DNA from: Neoroseomonas soli
GTDB lineage: Bacteria; Pseudomonadota; Alphaproteobacteria; Acetobacterales; Acetobacteraceae
Direction: 5' to 3'
Assembly (NCBI RefSeq): GCF_018129065.1
Contig: NZ_JAAEDM010000038.1
Location: 1-44,230, forward strand
DNA: 44,230 nt
Shown: one piece after another, positions 1-8,710 of the stretch
Numbering within the stretch: position 1 is the first letter of the stretch
How the letters are laid out: every line of letters starts with the position of its first letter
Made by a program: the position numbers and the translations under genes
Notes under the pieces: model-generated
What the model saw: the letters and a program-made list of their open reading frames with translations, nothing else
Database searches by the model: none
Told to the model about the DNA's origin: nothing

Positions 1-2133
1 GCCGGGGCGGCGCCGGCCGGTGCGCCCGGCGCCGCCCCGGCGCAGGACCAGCCCGTCACCTTCACCGCCGAGGAGGTGGAATACGACCAGAACCGCGCCC
101 TCGTGGTCGCGCGCGGGCGGGTCGAGGCCTGGCAGGGCAACCGCATGGTGCGCGCGGACGAGTTCACCTACGACCGCAACACCGGCGTCGCCACCGCGCG
201 CGGCAACGTCCAGCTCATCGAGGCCGACGGCCAGGTCATCTTCGCCGACAGCGTGGTGCTGGAGAACCAGTTCAAGGACGGCGTGCTGGAAGGGTTGCGC
301 GGCCTGCTGGCGCAGAACGGGCGCGTCGCCGCCGCCGGGGCGCGGCGCACCGGCGGCAACCTCTTCGACCTCAGCCGCGTGGTCTATTCATCGTGCAATG
401 CCTGCCAGGACGATCCGCTCGCCCCGCCTGTCTGGCAGCTGCGCGCGCGCACCGCGACGCTCGACCAGCAGGCGCGCCAGGCGCGCTACCGCGACGCGGT
501 GGTGGAATTCGGCGGCGTGCCGGTGTTCTGGACGCCCTACCTGCAGCACCCGGCGGGCACCGCGCCGCGCCAGTCGGGCTTCCTCAGCCCGACCTTCGGC
601 ATCACCGGCTATCTCGGCGCCTTCGTCGAGACGCCCTACTACTGGGCGATCGACGAGCAGCAGGAAATCGTGCTGCGGCCGCAATTCGCGACGCGCCAGG
701 CGCCGAACCTCGGGCTCGAATACCGCCGGCGCTTCAACTTCGGCGAGATCGAGGCCGACGGCTCCGTCGGCTACCTGAACGGCGATTCCAACACCGAGCG
801 CGGCTTCGCCGGGCACATCTTCTCGCGCGGGCGCTTCTCGATCGACGAGACCTGGCGCACCGGCTTCGACTTCAACCGCGCGAGCAGCGAGGACTACCTG
901 CGGATCTACCGCTACGGTGCGCGGCGGCTGCTGAACTCCAGCGTCTTCACCGAGGGATTCTGGGGCACGGATGCCTATGCGCGGCTCGATGCCCGCGTCT
1001 TCCAGGGCCTGCGCGCGACGGACAACAACAGCCAGATCCCCTTCGTCCTGCCCAACCTCTACTTCGACTGGCACTCGCAGCCCGATTCGCTCGGCGGCAC
1101 CTTCACCTTCGACACATGGAACTTCGCGGTCTTCCGCGACCAGGGCACCGATACCCAGCGTGGCGCGGTGCGGCTCGGCTACAGCCTGCCCATCACCGAC
1201 GCGCAAGGCGGGATCTGGACGCTGCGCGCGCAGTCGGACCTCGCCGCCTATGCCTTCACCGATCTCTCGGGCGCGCCGAACTACTCGACGGCGGCCAATA
1301 ACGGCACGACGGGCATGGCCAATATCCGCGCGGCGCTCGACTGGCGCATGCCCTTCGTGCGCAGCGCCGGGGAATACGGCCAGCAGGTGATCGAGCCGCG
1401 CATCCAGTTCGTCGGCGGGCCGCTGACCGGCAGCCAGGCCGGCGTGCCGAACGAGGACAGCATCGACTTCGAGTTCACCGACGCCAACCTGTTCAACCTG
1501 AACCGCTTCGGCGGGCGCGACCGGCAGGAAGGCGGCACGCGGGTGGACTATGCGCTGCGTGGCGCCTGGTACTTCCCGAATGGCGGCATGCTCGAGGGCC
1601 TCGCCGGCGGATCCTACCGCACGCAGCGCGACGGCGGGCCCTTCTTCACCGGCAGCGGGGTCGAGGACCGCGCCTCCGACTACGTCGCGCGGGCGCGTGT
1701 CATGCCTGTGCCCTGGCTGGAGTTCCTCGGCCGCGGGCGCTTCGACAACGAGAACGGCGCGACGCGCTTCCTCGACCTCTCGACCAGCGTCAACTTCGAC
1801 ACCGGCACGGCGGTCACGGGCGGCTACCTCTATACCCCCGCCGCGCCCTACCTGACGCCGGTGCGTGATCGGAACGAAGTCGCCGCCGGCGTCACGCAGC
1901 GCGTCGGTTTCTGGCGCTTCAGCGCCTATGGCCGCTACGACATCGACATCAACCGCCCGGTCGCGATCAGCGCCTCGGTGGCCTACGAGGACGAGTGCCT
2001 GCTGCTCGAGGCGCGGTTCTTCAAGCGCTTCGCGGAAGATCCGTCGACCGGCAACCTCTACCCGGCGAACACGATGCTGCTGTTCCGCATCGGCCTGAAG
2101 ACGATCGGCGATGTCGGGTTCCGGGCGATTTGA
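1..2133 (+). CDS. lptD: LPS-assembly protein LptD (5' partial)
   Basis: Outer-membrane beta-barrel that inserts lipopolysaccharide into the outer leaflet, working with LptE at the end of the Lpt bridge. The frame is open from base 1, so the signal peptide lies outside the window. An N-terminal OstA/LptA-like beta-jellyroll (about the first 130 visible residues, with repeats such as VEAWQGNRMVRADEFTYD) is followed by a long barrel region rich in aromatic and Asp/Asn strand turns. It ends in strand-like MLLFRIGLKTIGDVGFRAI. A Cys pair in the SSCNACQDD stretch and a Cys in YEDECLL near the C-terminus fit the disulfides that link the two LptD domains. surA follows on the same strand after 109 bp, the classic order. 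Identification is firm; only the N-terminus is missing. Confidence 0.95.
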   Translation, partial: AGAAPAGAPGAAPAQDQPVTFTAEEVEYDQNRALVVARGRVEAWQGNRMVRADEFTYDRNTGVATARGNVQLIEADGQVIFADSVVLENQFKDGVLEGLRGLLAQNGRVAAAGARRTGGNLFDLSRVVYSSCNACQDDPLAPPVWQLRARTATLDQQARQARYRDAVVEFGGVPVFWTPYLQHPAGTAPRQSGFLSPTFGITGYLGAFVETPYYWAIDEQQEIVLRPQFATRQAPNLGLEYRRRFNFGEIEADGSVGYLNGDSNTERGFAGHIFSRGRFSIDETWRTGFDFNRASSEDYLRIYRYGARRLLNSSVFTEGFWGTDAYARLDARVFQGLRATDNNSQIPFVLPNLYFDWHSQPDSLGGTFTFDTWNFAVFRDQGTDTQRGAVRLGYSLPITDAQGGIWTLRAQSDLAAYAFTDLSGAPNYSTAANNGTTGMANIRAALDWRMPFVRSAGEYGQQVIEPRIQFVGGPLTGSQAGVPNEDSIDFEFTDANLFNLNRFGGRDRQEGGTRVDYALRGAWYFPNGGMLEGLAGGSYRTQRDGGPFFTGSGVEDRASDYVARARVMPVPWLEFLGRGRFDNENGATRFLDLSTSVNFDTGTAVTGGYLYTPAAPYLTPVRDRNEVAAGVTQRVGFWRFSAYGRYDIDINRPVAISASVAYEDECLLLEARFFKRFAEDPSTGNLYPANTMLLFRIGLKTIGDVGFRAI

Positions 2134-2242
2134 GTCCCGGCGCGGGGCGGCCCGACCGCGTGAAGCACTTCGTGGCACGGAGGGGCCGCCGTGCCGTTCC
2201 GCGCTTCCCCGCGAACCCGGCAGGTCCTAAAGAGGCGGTGCC

Positions 2243-3592
2243 ATGACAGCCGTGACGCTCCCCCCCGCCCGGCGCCCCCGGCGCTTCGCGGCCCTGCCGG
2301 CCGCCCTGCTGCTCGGCCTGCTCGCCGTGTCGCAGCCGGCCTCCGCGCAGCGCGCCAACCGCGTCGCCGCGGTGGTGAACGGCGACGTCGTCACCCTGCA
2401 GGAGGTCGAGAGCCGCCGCCGCCTGCTCGCGCTGACCGCCGGCATGACCGGTGAGGTGGGCGGCCGCGCCAACGACCAGATCCTGCGCCTGCTGATCGAC
2501 GAGCGCCTGCGCACGCAGGAAGTCGCGCGCCGCCGTATCGCCGTGACCGACCAGGACATCGCCAACGCCGTCGGCGAGATCGAGACGCGCAACGGGCTGC
2601 CCACCGGCGGCCTGCGGGATAACCTGCGCCGCGCCGGCATCGACGCGCGCGTGCTCTACGACCAGATCCGCGCCCAGATCGGCTGGAACCGGCTACTGCG
2701 GTCCCAACTCGGCGGCCAGGCCAACGTCGCCCAGGCCGAGATCGACGAGGGCGTCGCCGCCGCCCGCGCCCGCACCGGCCAGCCGGAATTCCTCGTCTCG
2801 GACATCTACATCCCCGTCTCCAACCCGGGGCAGGAGGCGGAGGTCCAGCGTTTCGTCGCCGACATCATCGTCCGCCTGCGCCAGGGCGCGCCCTTCGCGA
2901 TGGTGGCGACGCAGTTCAGCCAGTCCCAGACGGCGATGCTCGGCGGCGACCTCGGCTGGATCCAGCCCGACCGGCTGGACCCGGAGGTCGCCACTATCGT
3001 CCGCCAGATGCCCGAAGGCGCGATCTCCAACCCGATCCGCGTGCCCGGCGGCTTCGTCATCGTGACGCTGCGCCAGAAGCGCATCGCCGGCCGTGACATG
3101 GCGACCATGCTGACGCTGCGCCAGGCCTTCTTCCCCTTCGAGGGGCAGGTGAACCCGACGGCGCCGACGGCCCAGCAGCTCCGCCAAGTGGAACGTGCGC
3201 AGTCGCTGTCCGAGGGCGCGCGGTCCTGCGACGCGATCGAGGCCGCCTCCCGCGGCAGCCCGCGGCCCGCCGACCCCGGCCAGATCCGCCTCGAGACGGT
3301 GAACCCGCCGGAACTGCGCGACCTCCTGGCCAACCTGCCGATCGGCCGGCCGTCGCAGCCCATCGTCTCGCCGGACGGCGTGATGATCATCGCCGTCTGC
3401 GCGCGGGAACAGCGCAACCTCGCCGAGATCACGCCCGACCAGGTGCGCGACCGGCTGCTGCGCGAGCGCGTGGAACTCATCTCCCGCCAGGTGCTGCGCG
3501 ACCTCCAGCGCCGCGCCCAGATCGACATCCGCAGCGAGCCCACCCCCGCCCGCGAAGCGCCCGCCGCGAGCCAGCCGCAGCGGCGCGGCTGA
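2243..3592 (+). CDS. surA: Periplasmic chaperone and peptidyl-prolyl isomerase SurA
   Basis: Periplasmic chaperone for outer-membrane proteins, including LptD encoded just upstream. At 449 aa it has an N-terminal signal peptide (Arg-rich start, hydrophobic core AALLLGLLAV, cleavage near PASAQR). A SurA N-domain follows (starting RVAAVVNGDVVTLQEVE), then one clear parvulin/PPIC domain around residues 175-285 with LGGDLGWI. The C-terminal part (about 330-440) resembles a second, degenerate PPIC region plus the returning helix. The ATG is preceded by AAAGAGGCG. A stem (GGCACGG at 2174 pairing with CCGTGCC at 2189) sits in the gap after lptD. rsmA begins 10 bp after the stop, so the two are very likely cotranscribed. 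pdxA, often found between surA and rsmA, is absent. Confidence 0.93.
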   Translation: MTAVTLPPARRPRRFAALPAALLLGLLAVSQPASAQRANRVAAVVNGDVVTLQEVESRRRLLALTAGMTGEVGGRANDQILRLLIDERLRTQEVARRRIAVTDQDIANAVGEIETRNGLPTGGLRDNLRRAGIDARVLYDQIRAQIGWNRLLRSQLGGQANVAQAEIDEGVAAARARTGQPEFLVSDIYIPVSNPGQEAEVQRFVADIIVRLRQGAPFAMVATQFSQSQTAMLGGDLGWIQPDRLDPEVATIVRQMPEGAISNPIRVPGGFVIVTLRQKRIAGRDMATMLTLRQAFFPFEGQVNPTAPTAQQLRQVERAQSLSEGARSCDAIEAASRGSPRPADPGQIRLETVNPPELRDLLANLPIGRPSQPIVSPDGVMIIAVCAREQRNLAEITPDQVRDRLLRERVELISRQVLRDLQRRAQIDIRSEPTPAREAPAASQPQRRG

Positions 3593-3602
3593 CGCCTCGG
3601 CC

Positions 3603-4439
3603 GTGACCGGGCCCGACCTGCCGAGCCTGCGCGAGACCGTCGCGCGGCACGGGCTCGATGCCCGCAAGTCGCTCGGCCAGCACTTCCTGCTCGACCCCGC
3701 GGTCTGCGCGCGCATCGCGGCGCTGGCGGGCGCGCTCGACGGCCGCCACGTCATCGAGGTCGGGCCCGGCCCGGGCGGGCTGACGCGCGCGCTGCTCGCC
3801 TCCGCGGCCGCGGAGGTGGTCGCGGTGGAACTCGACCGCCGCGCGGTCGCCGCCCTGGCGGAACTCGCCGCTGCGCATCCGGGCCGGCTGCGGGTGGTCG
3901 AAGGCGACGCGCTGAAGGTCGATCCCGGCGCGCTGGTCCCGGCGCCGAGGAAGATCGTCGCCAACCTGCCCTACAATGTCGCGACGCCGCTTCTGGTCGG
4001 CTGGCTGCGCGGCGCCGCGGCGCTGGAAGGCATGACGCTGATGTTCCAGCAGGAGGTCGCGGAACGCATCTGTGCCGCGCCGGGGGCCGAGGCCTATGGG
4101 CGGCTGTCCGTTCTCGCGCAGTGGCGCTGCCGCTGCGACATGCTGCTGCGCCTGCCGCCGGGCGCCTTCAGCCCGCCGCCCAAGGTCTGGTCGGCGGTGG
4201 TGGGGCTGACGCCGCATGCGGAGGACCCCGGGTCGGTGCTCTTCGCCGCGATGGAACGCACCACGGCGGCGGCCTTCGGACAGCGGCGGAAGATGCTGCG
4301 CGGGGCGCTGAAGTCGCTGGGCGATGCGGAAGGGCTGCTGGCGGCCGCCGGGATCGACGGGACGCGGCGGGCGGAGACGCTGACGGTCGCGGAGTTCGAC
4401 ACACTGGCGCGGGTCGTGATGAAGGTCGGGGGGAGGTGA
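3603..4439 (+). CDS. rsmA: 16S rRNA (adenine1518-N6/adenine1519-N6)-dimethyltransferase RsmA (KsgA)
   Basis: Dimethylates the two adjacent adenines in the loop of helix 45 of 16S rRNA using S-adenosylmethionine, late in 30S assembly. The 278 aa are normal for the family. Visible motifs are the N-terminal KSLGQHFLLD, SAM motif I VIEVGPGPGGLTRALL (about residues 50-65), the acidic EL of motif II, and catalytic ANLPYNV (about 120). The C-terminal helical domain contains FGQRRKMLR. The start is GTG, 10 bp after surA. The TGA stop (4437-4439) lies in the loop of a 10-bp GC hairpin annotated separately. Confidence 0.95.
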   Translation: MTGPDLPSLRETVARHGLDARKSLGQHFLLDPAVCARIAALAGALDGRHVIEVGPGPGGLTRALLASAAAEVVAVELDRRAVAALAELAAAHPGRLRVVEGDALKVDPGALVPAPRKIVANLPYNVATPLLVGWLRGAAALEGMTLMFQQEVAERICAAPGAEAYGRLSVLAQWRCRCDMLLRLPPGAFSPPPKVWSAVVGLTPHAEDPGSVLFAAMERTTAAAFGQRRKMLRGALKSLGDAEGLLAAAGIDGTRRAETLTVAEFDTLARVVMKVGGR

Positions 4440-4483
4440 ACTCCCCCCGATCCCCCCTCCTTCTTTGGATTCCTGGGGACTGA
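4426..4483 (+). repeat. Terminator-like dispersed repeat, family 2, copy 1
   Basis: A perfect 10-bp stem TCGGGGGGAG (4426-4435) / CTCCCCCCGA (4441-4450) with loop GTGAA holds the rsmA stop codon. It is followed by CCCCCCTCCTTCTTTGG and ends TGGGGACTGA. The same order of blocks recurs on the minus strand at 21253-21307 downstream of cfa, so this is a repeated element and not a one-off terminator. The position right after rsmA fits transcript termination or 3'-end protection. No long T-run follows. Confidence 0.65.
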
Positions 4484-4550
4484 CGTCGAAAAGGGGGGCG
4501 GGCGTCGCGCGGGCCGTCGCGGCGGCGCTTCCCGGGGCGTGCTGCGCCGC

Positions 4551-5411
4551 TCAGCCGAGGCCGGCGGGCAGTCCTGCCCAGACCTCGTCGATGCTCATCT
4601 TCCGCGGCAACAGCCCCTGTTCGAGCGCGTAGCGCATGGCGACCACGATCGCCGGATCGAGCGCGGCACGCCCCCGCGGCAGCGCCGCGTCACCGGCCGC
4701 GACGCCGAACAGGCGCAGCAATTCGGTCACGATCTCCGGCCGGTCCCGTGCCATCGCGGCCTTCACCACCACCAGATGGTTCACCGGGACGAAGCCGTGC
4801 GCGGCCCGGAAGGCGCGACCGGCGGCATCCGGGTCCGGGAAGACCGGGCGCAGCCCGGCATCCCCCGGCAGGTCGTAGCCGAAGATCGCGGCGTCGAGTT
4901 CGCCCGCCCGCAGCATCGCGAGCATGTCCTTGCCCGGCGCGGCACGCTCGACGAAGGGCGGGTCGCGGTATTCGGCGACATGGGCGTCCTCGAAGGTGAC
5001 CCAGGCGACGTCCTGCGGCGCGACGCCGTGCGCCTCCTGCATCCGTCCGCGCAGCCAGAGGCCCGTGGTCTGCGAATAGGCGCGCACGCCGACGCGCCGG
5101 CCGCGCAGGTCTTCCGGTCCGCGGATCCCGCTGTCGGCGCGGCAGAGCAGCGCCGGTTCCTGGAAGCGCGCCGCGACCGCGACCGGCAGCAGCACCAGTT
5201 CCTTCCCCCAGGCCTTCGCCATCAGGAAGGTCGCGATCGCCATCTCGCTGACGTCGAAGCGCGATTCCCGCACCATCGGCGCGAAGGCGCGGGAGATCGG
5301 CTTCACCTCGACCGGATCCAGCGCGAGCAGCGGAGAGGCGACGCGCCCATCCAGCAGCGCCGCCGTGTGCGGGTAGCGCCCGAGCGCGGTGCTGAGCCGG
5401 ATCACGTTCAT
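4551..5411 (-). CDS. 4,5-dihydroxyphthalate decarboxylase-like (Pht5 family, periplasmic-binding-protein fold)
   Basis: 286 aa from the ATG at 5411 (MNVIRLSTALG); upstream codons in this frame are Arg/Ser-rich and non-protein-like. The segments ESRFDVSEMAIATFLMAK, LVLLPVAVAARFQEPALL, GPEDLRGRRVGVRAYSQTTG and LWLRGRMQEAHGV follow the pattern of Pht5-type decarboxylases and related NMT1/ABC-type substrate-binding domains. There is no signal peptide, which favours a cytoplasmic enzyme over a transporter component. It starts 13 bp after the PIG-L/GalB-like gene, so the two form a probable operon. Aromatic-acid metabolism is the natural guess for the pair, but the true substrate cannot be read from sequence. 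It is somewhat shorter than Pht5 (about 330 aa as I recall). Confidence 0.7.
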   Translation of the reverse strand: MNVIRLSTALGRYPHTAALLDGRVASPLLALDPVEVKPISRAFAPMVRESRFDVSEMAIATFLMAKAWGKELVLLPVAVAARFQEPALLCRADSGIRGPEDLRGRRVGVRAYSQTTGLWLRGRMQEAHGVAPQDVAWVTFEDAHVAEYRDPPFVERAAPGKDMLAMLRAGELDAAIFGYDLPGDAGLRPVFPDPDAAGRAFRAAHGFVPVNHLVVVKAAMARDRPEIVTELLRLFGVAAGDAALPRGRAALDPAIVVAMRYALEQGLLPRKMSIDEVWAGLPAGLG

Positions 5412-5424
5412 CCGCGCCGGCCCC

Positions 5425-6144
5425 TCAGGCCAGGCTTTCGACGACGTGGGGGAAGACCGACTGATAGCCCTCGCCCCAGGTGATCTTCTTGTCGGAGTTG
5501 CGCGCCGCCTGCGCGCCACGCTGCTGCGCGACGCGGGTATAGTATTCCCAGAGGTGCTCCTGCCCCTCCATGCACTCGATCGCCGCGCGCTTCTTCGCCC
5601 AGACGCTGCCGATGTCGAGCAGCACGTCCGGCTTCCAGTTGCACTGCTCGGGCTGGTGCGGCTCGAACAGGAAGACCGGCGGCGCGCCGAGCACCTTCTG
5701 TTCCGGATTGTGGCCGTGCGCCTGCGCGGTGATGCGCGCGTTCTGCGCCCAGGCCGACACCGCCGGATGGTCGTGGTTGTAGAGGTCTTCCTTGCTGTGC
5801 GTCAGCATGAAGGCGGGGTGGATCGCGCGGTACACGTCCACCAGCCGGAAGAAGGCGGCCTCCGTCAGGTTGATCGGGTAGTCGCCGAGGTCCCAGAACT
5901 GGATGTCGTGCACGCCGAGGACGTCGGCTGCCTTCTTCGCCTCGGCCTCGCGCGAGGTCTTCACGCGCTCCATCGTCATCCCGGATTGGCGCCAGAGCTT
6001 CGCGCTCTCCCCGCGCTCGCCGTAGGAGAGGCAGACCACCGTCACCTGGTAGCCCTTCTCGGCATGCAGCGCGATCGCGCCGCCGCAGCGCCAGACGAAG
6101 TCGGCGGAATGGGCGCTGACGACGAGGGCGGTCTTCGTGCTCAT
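5425..6144 (-). CDS. PIG-L family metal hydrolase/hydratase, GalB-like (possible 4-oxalomesaconate hydratase)
   Basis: 239 aa, ATG at 6144 after an AACAAGTG leader. The N-terminus ALVVSAHSADFVWRCGGAI carries the zinc-site His12 and Asp15 of the PIG-L/LmbE fold, and NHDHP at about 124-128 supplies the later His. From memory the N-terminal half is very close to GalB of Pseudomonas putida, which hydrates 4-oxalomesaconate in the gallate pathway. A deacetylase role (the generic family label) is therefore less likely. No signal peptide. The gene is downstream of an AEC-type carrier (107-bp gap) and 13 bp upstream of a Pht5-like gene. No gallate dioxygenase or aldolase gene is present in the window, so the pathway is inferred. 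Confidence 0.7.
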   Translation of the reverse strand: MSTKTALVVSAHSADFVWRCGGAIALHAEKGYQVTVVCLSYGERGESAKLWRQSGMTMERVKTSREAEAKKAADVLGVHDIQFWDLGDYPINLTEAAFFRLVDVYRAIHPAFMLTHSKEDLYNHDHPAVSAWAQNARITAQAHGHNPEQKVLGAPPVFLFEPHQPEQCNWKPDVLLDIGSVWAKKRAAIECMEGQEHLWEYYTRVAQQRGAQAARNSDKKITWGEGYQSVFPHVVESLA

Positions 6145-6251
6145 CACTTGTTGTTCCTGTCCGGGAAGCAGGGGCGCGCCGCGCGTGTGGAAGCCTTCAG
6201 GCTCCAAGGCTGGCGATTCTTTCGCTCGCTGTCGATCCGCACGCCGGCCTC

Positions 6252-7175
6252 CTACCCCTGCACCCAGGCGAGCACTGCGGCGAGGGTGAAGACCGAGATC
6301 ACAGTGGAGACGAGCACCGTCGCCCCGGAGCGGTCCGCCCCCGTCGCGTAGCGGCGCGCCAGCAGGAAGGCATTCGCCCCGGTCGGCAGCGCCGCCGTCA
6401 TCACCGCGACGCCGGTTTCCAGCGGCGAGAGCGCGAGCAGGACGCAGCCGCCCCAGACCATCAGCGGCAAGGCCGCGAGCTTCAGGACCGTCGCCCAGGC
6501 GACTTCCCGCCAGGATTGCCCGGTGCTGAAGACCGCAAGCGATCCGCCGAGGCAGAACAGCGCCACTGCCGGCGTCGCCGCGCCGAGCATCTCCAGCGTG
6601 CGGCGCATCGGGCCGGGCACCGGCAGGCCGATCGTGCTCCAGCCCAGCGCGACGAAGACCGTCACCACCACCGGGTTGCGCGCGATGCCGGCAAGCGTCG
6701 CGCCGACGATCCGCCGCCACGGCGCGTGCCGGTGCAGGCCGAACTCCGCCACCACGGTGCCGAGCGTCAGCAGCACCATCGAATGCAGCGCGATGATGGT
6801 GATGAGGATGCTCAGCCCCGCCTGGCCGAAACTCGCCGCGATCAGCGGGATGCCCATCATCACCGTGTTGCCGAAGGTGCAGTTCAGCGCGAAGAGCCCC
6901 GCCTCGCCGAGCGGCATTTCCATGCGCCGCGTCCCCAGCCACAGCGCCACGCCGTACAGCACCACGGCCGCGGCGAAGAAGGCGAAGGCCGCCGGCCCGC
7001 CGCCGGCATGGCCCGCCGTGCCGCCGGCGAAGAGCAGCGCCGGCGCGGCGAGGTTGAAGGCGAAGGAATTCAGACCGCGGAAGCCCGCCTCGTCGATCAG
7101 CCGCCGTGCCGCCGCCAGGTAGCCGAGGCCGACGATGGCGAAGACGGGCGCGACGATCCCGAGGATGGCGCCCAA
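6252..7175 (-). CDS. AEC (auxin efflux carrier) family transporter
   Basis: About 307 aa if the TTG at 7175 is the start (LGAILGIVAPVFAIVGLGYLA). The long in-frame extension further upstream is Arg/Ser-rich shadow of gmk, so I reject it. The protein is almost entirely hydrophobic with roughly 8-10 membrane segments. It has the family pattern RGLNSFAFNLAAPALLFAG near the N-terminus, CTFGNTVMMGIPL in the middle and ALPTGANAFLLARRY near the end. Family members export or import small organic acids such as malonate or malate. The start is 4 bp past the gmk stop, implying coupling. The substrate is unknown; the downstream GalB-like and Pht5-like genes suggest an organic or aromatic acid. Confidence 0.82.
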   Translation of the reverse strand: MGAILGIVAPVFAIVGLGYLAAARRLIDEAGFRGLNSFAFNLAAPALLFAGGTAGHAGGGPAAFAFFAAAVVLYGVALWLGTRRMEMPLGEAGLFALNCTFGNTVMMGIPLIAASFGQAGLSILITIIALHSMVLLTLGTVVAEFGLHRHAPWRRIVGATLAGIARNPVVVTVFVALGWSTIGLPVPGPMRRTLEMLGAATPAVALFCLGGSLAVFSTGQSWREVAWATVLKLAALPLMVWGGCVLLALSPLETGVAVMTAALPTGANAFLLARRYATGADRSGATVLVSTVISVFTLAAVLAWVQG

Positions 7176-7179
7176 GCCG

Positions 7180-7815
7180 TCAGCCCGCCAGCAGCCGAGC
7201 GATGAAGCCCGCCATGCCGGGCTGGCGGCGCCGCTCGCTGCGGGCGGCATGCAGGATGGAGCGGACCTGGGCGACGGTCGCGGCGAAGTCGCGATTGACC
7301 ACGACGTGGTCGAACTCGTCCCAGTGGGTGATCTCCTCGCGCGCCGCCGCCATGCGCTTGGCGATCTCCTCCGGGCTGTCCTGGCCGCGGCCACGCAGGC
7401 GCGCCTCGAGGTCGGGCAGGGAAGGGGGCAGCAGGAAGATGCCGACCACGTCCTCGGGCAGCGTCGCCTTCATCTGGCGATGGCCTTGCCATTCGATGTC
7501 GAACAGCACGTCGCGGCCCGCGGCGAGCGCCGCTTCCACCGGCCCGCGCGGCGTGCCGTAGGACCGGCCGAGGAAGCGCGCATATTCGAGGAATTCGCCG
7601 CGTTCGGCCATGGTGTCGAACTCGTCGGGCGTCTTGAAGAAGTAGTGCACCCCTTCCTGCTCGGCGGGGCGCGGCGCGCGCGTGGTCGCGCTGATGGAGA
7701 GCGACAGGGCGGGCTCGGTTTCGAGCAACGCCCGCGAGACCGAGGTCTTGCCCGCCCCCGGCGCCGCCGCGAGCACCAGGCAGAGGCCGCGCCGCGCGAT
7801 GCCGTCATTCGACAT
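7180..7815 (-). CDS. gmk: Guanylate kinase
   Basis: Phosphorylates GMP to GDP with ATP in the cytoplasm. The 211 aa match the family. The P-loop is APGAGKTS (residues 18-25), where most family members have PSGAGKS; this is a conservative variant. The GMP-binding region contains SATTRAPRPAEQEGVHYFF and YGTPRGPVEAAL. The lid region RLRGRGQDSPEEIAKRM and the closing DEFDHVVVNRD are intact. The gene begins 11 bp inside the 3' end of yicC, a pairing seen in many proteobacteria. Confidence 0.95.
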   Translation of the reverse strand: MSNDGIARRGLCLVLAAAPGAGKTSVSRALLETEPALSLSISATTRAPRPAEQEGVHYFFKTPDEFDTMAERGEFLEYARFLGRSYGTPRGPVEAALAAGRDVLFDIEWQGHRQMKATLPEDVVGIFLLPPSLPDLEARLRGRGQDSPEEIAKRMAAAREEITHWDEFDHVVVNRDFAATVAQVRSILHAARSERRRQPGMAGFIARLLAG

Positions 7816-8710
7816 TCGCGGACTGCTCCTTGAGCCGTTCGATCGCCGCCTTGAGTTCCAGCCCGATGCGCGTCAGCGCCGTGCTGGACGACTTGCTGCA
7901 CAGCGTATTGGCCTCGCGCACGAATTCCTGGGTGAGGAAGTCGAGCTTGCGGCCGATCGCCTCGCCGGAGTTCAACAGCCGCCGCGCCTCGGAGATATGG
8001 GCGGAGAGGCGGTCGAGTTCCTCGCGGACATCGGATTTCGTCGCCAGCAGCGCGACTTCCTGCGCGAGCCGTTCCTCCGGCACGCGGCGCTCGCCTTCCA
8101 GCAGCGCGGCGAGGCTTTCGAGCAGCCGCTGCCGGTGCAGTGCCGGCTGGTCGGCCGCTTCCTTCGCCGCGAGTTCGTGCAGCGCCGCCACTTCGTCCAG
8201 CAGCACGCCGAGGATGTCGGCCAGCTTCCCGCCTTCCGTCCGGCGCGATGCCACCAGTCCGTCGAGCGCGGCGGCGAAGGCGGCGGCGATGGTGGCGCGT
8301 TTCGCCTCTTCCTCGGTCTCGTCCGGTTCGGTCACTTCGGCGCGCAGCACGCCGGGCAGGGTCAGCAGCGCCTCGGCGCGCGGCGGCGGGCAGCCGGGGA
8401 TGCGGGCGGCGAGGTCGAGGGCGATCTTCAGCGCCTGGTCCAGCGCCGCCGGGTCGGGCGTCAGGCGCGCGGCCGTCCGTTCTTCTCGCTTCACGGTCAG
8501 CGTGGCGGAGACATTGCCGCGCTTCAGCACGCGCCCCGCCGCCTCCTTCAGTGGCGACTCCAGCGCGTCGAGGCCGCCCGGCAGGCGCAGCCGCACATCG
8601 AGCCCCCTGCCGTTGACGCTGCGCACTTCCCAGAGGAAGGAGGAACCGTCCGGCAGCGTGCCGCCCTCGCGGGCGAAGCCGGTCATGGAGGACAGGGGAG
8701 ACTTGGCCAT
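7805..8710 (-). CDS. yicC: YicC/YloC family endoribonuclease
   Basis: 301 aa from the ATG at 8710 (MAKSPLSSMTGFAREGG). It has the family opening SSMTGFARxxG, the central EVRSVNGRGLDVRLRLP, and the C-terminal hallmark LDFLTQEFVREANTLCSKS followed by TRIGLELKAAIERLKEQ. The family is now regarded as an endoribonuclease acting in RNA decay, and its gene is often beside gmk, as here. It is the first gene of the minus-strand run and diverges from the SDR gene with only 30 bp between the starts. Confidence 0.9.
   Translation of the reverse strand: MAKSPLSSMTGFAREGGTLPDGSSFLWEVRSVNGRGLDVRLRLPGGLDALESPLKEAAGRVLKRGNVSATLTVKREERTAARLTPDPAALDQALKIALDLAARIPGCPPPRAEALLTLPGVLRAEVTEPDETEEEAKRATIAAAFAAALDGLVASRRTEGGKLADILGVLLDEVAALHELAAKEAADQPALHRQRLLESLAALLEGERRVPEERLAQEVALLATKSDVREELDRLSAHISEARRLLNSGEAIGRKLDFLTQEFVREANTLCSKSSSTALTRIGLELKAAIERLKEQSANVE

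Noticed and set aside
388-2178. Long minus-strand open frame opposite lptD
   Set aside because: Composition is typical of high-GC shadow frames, with no domains. lptD on the plus strand is unambiguous.
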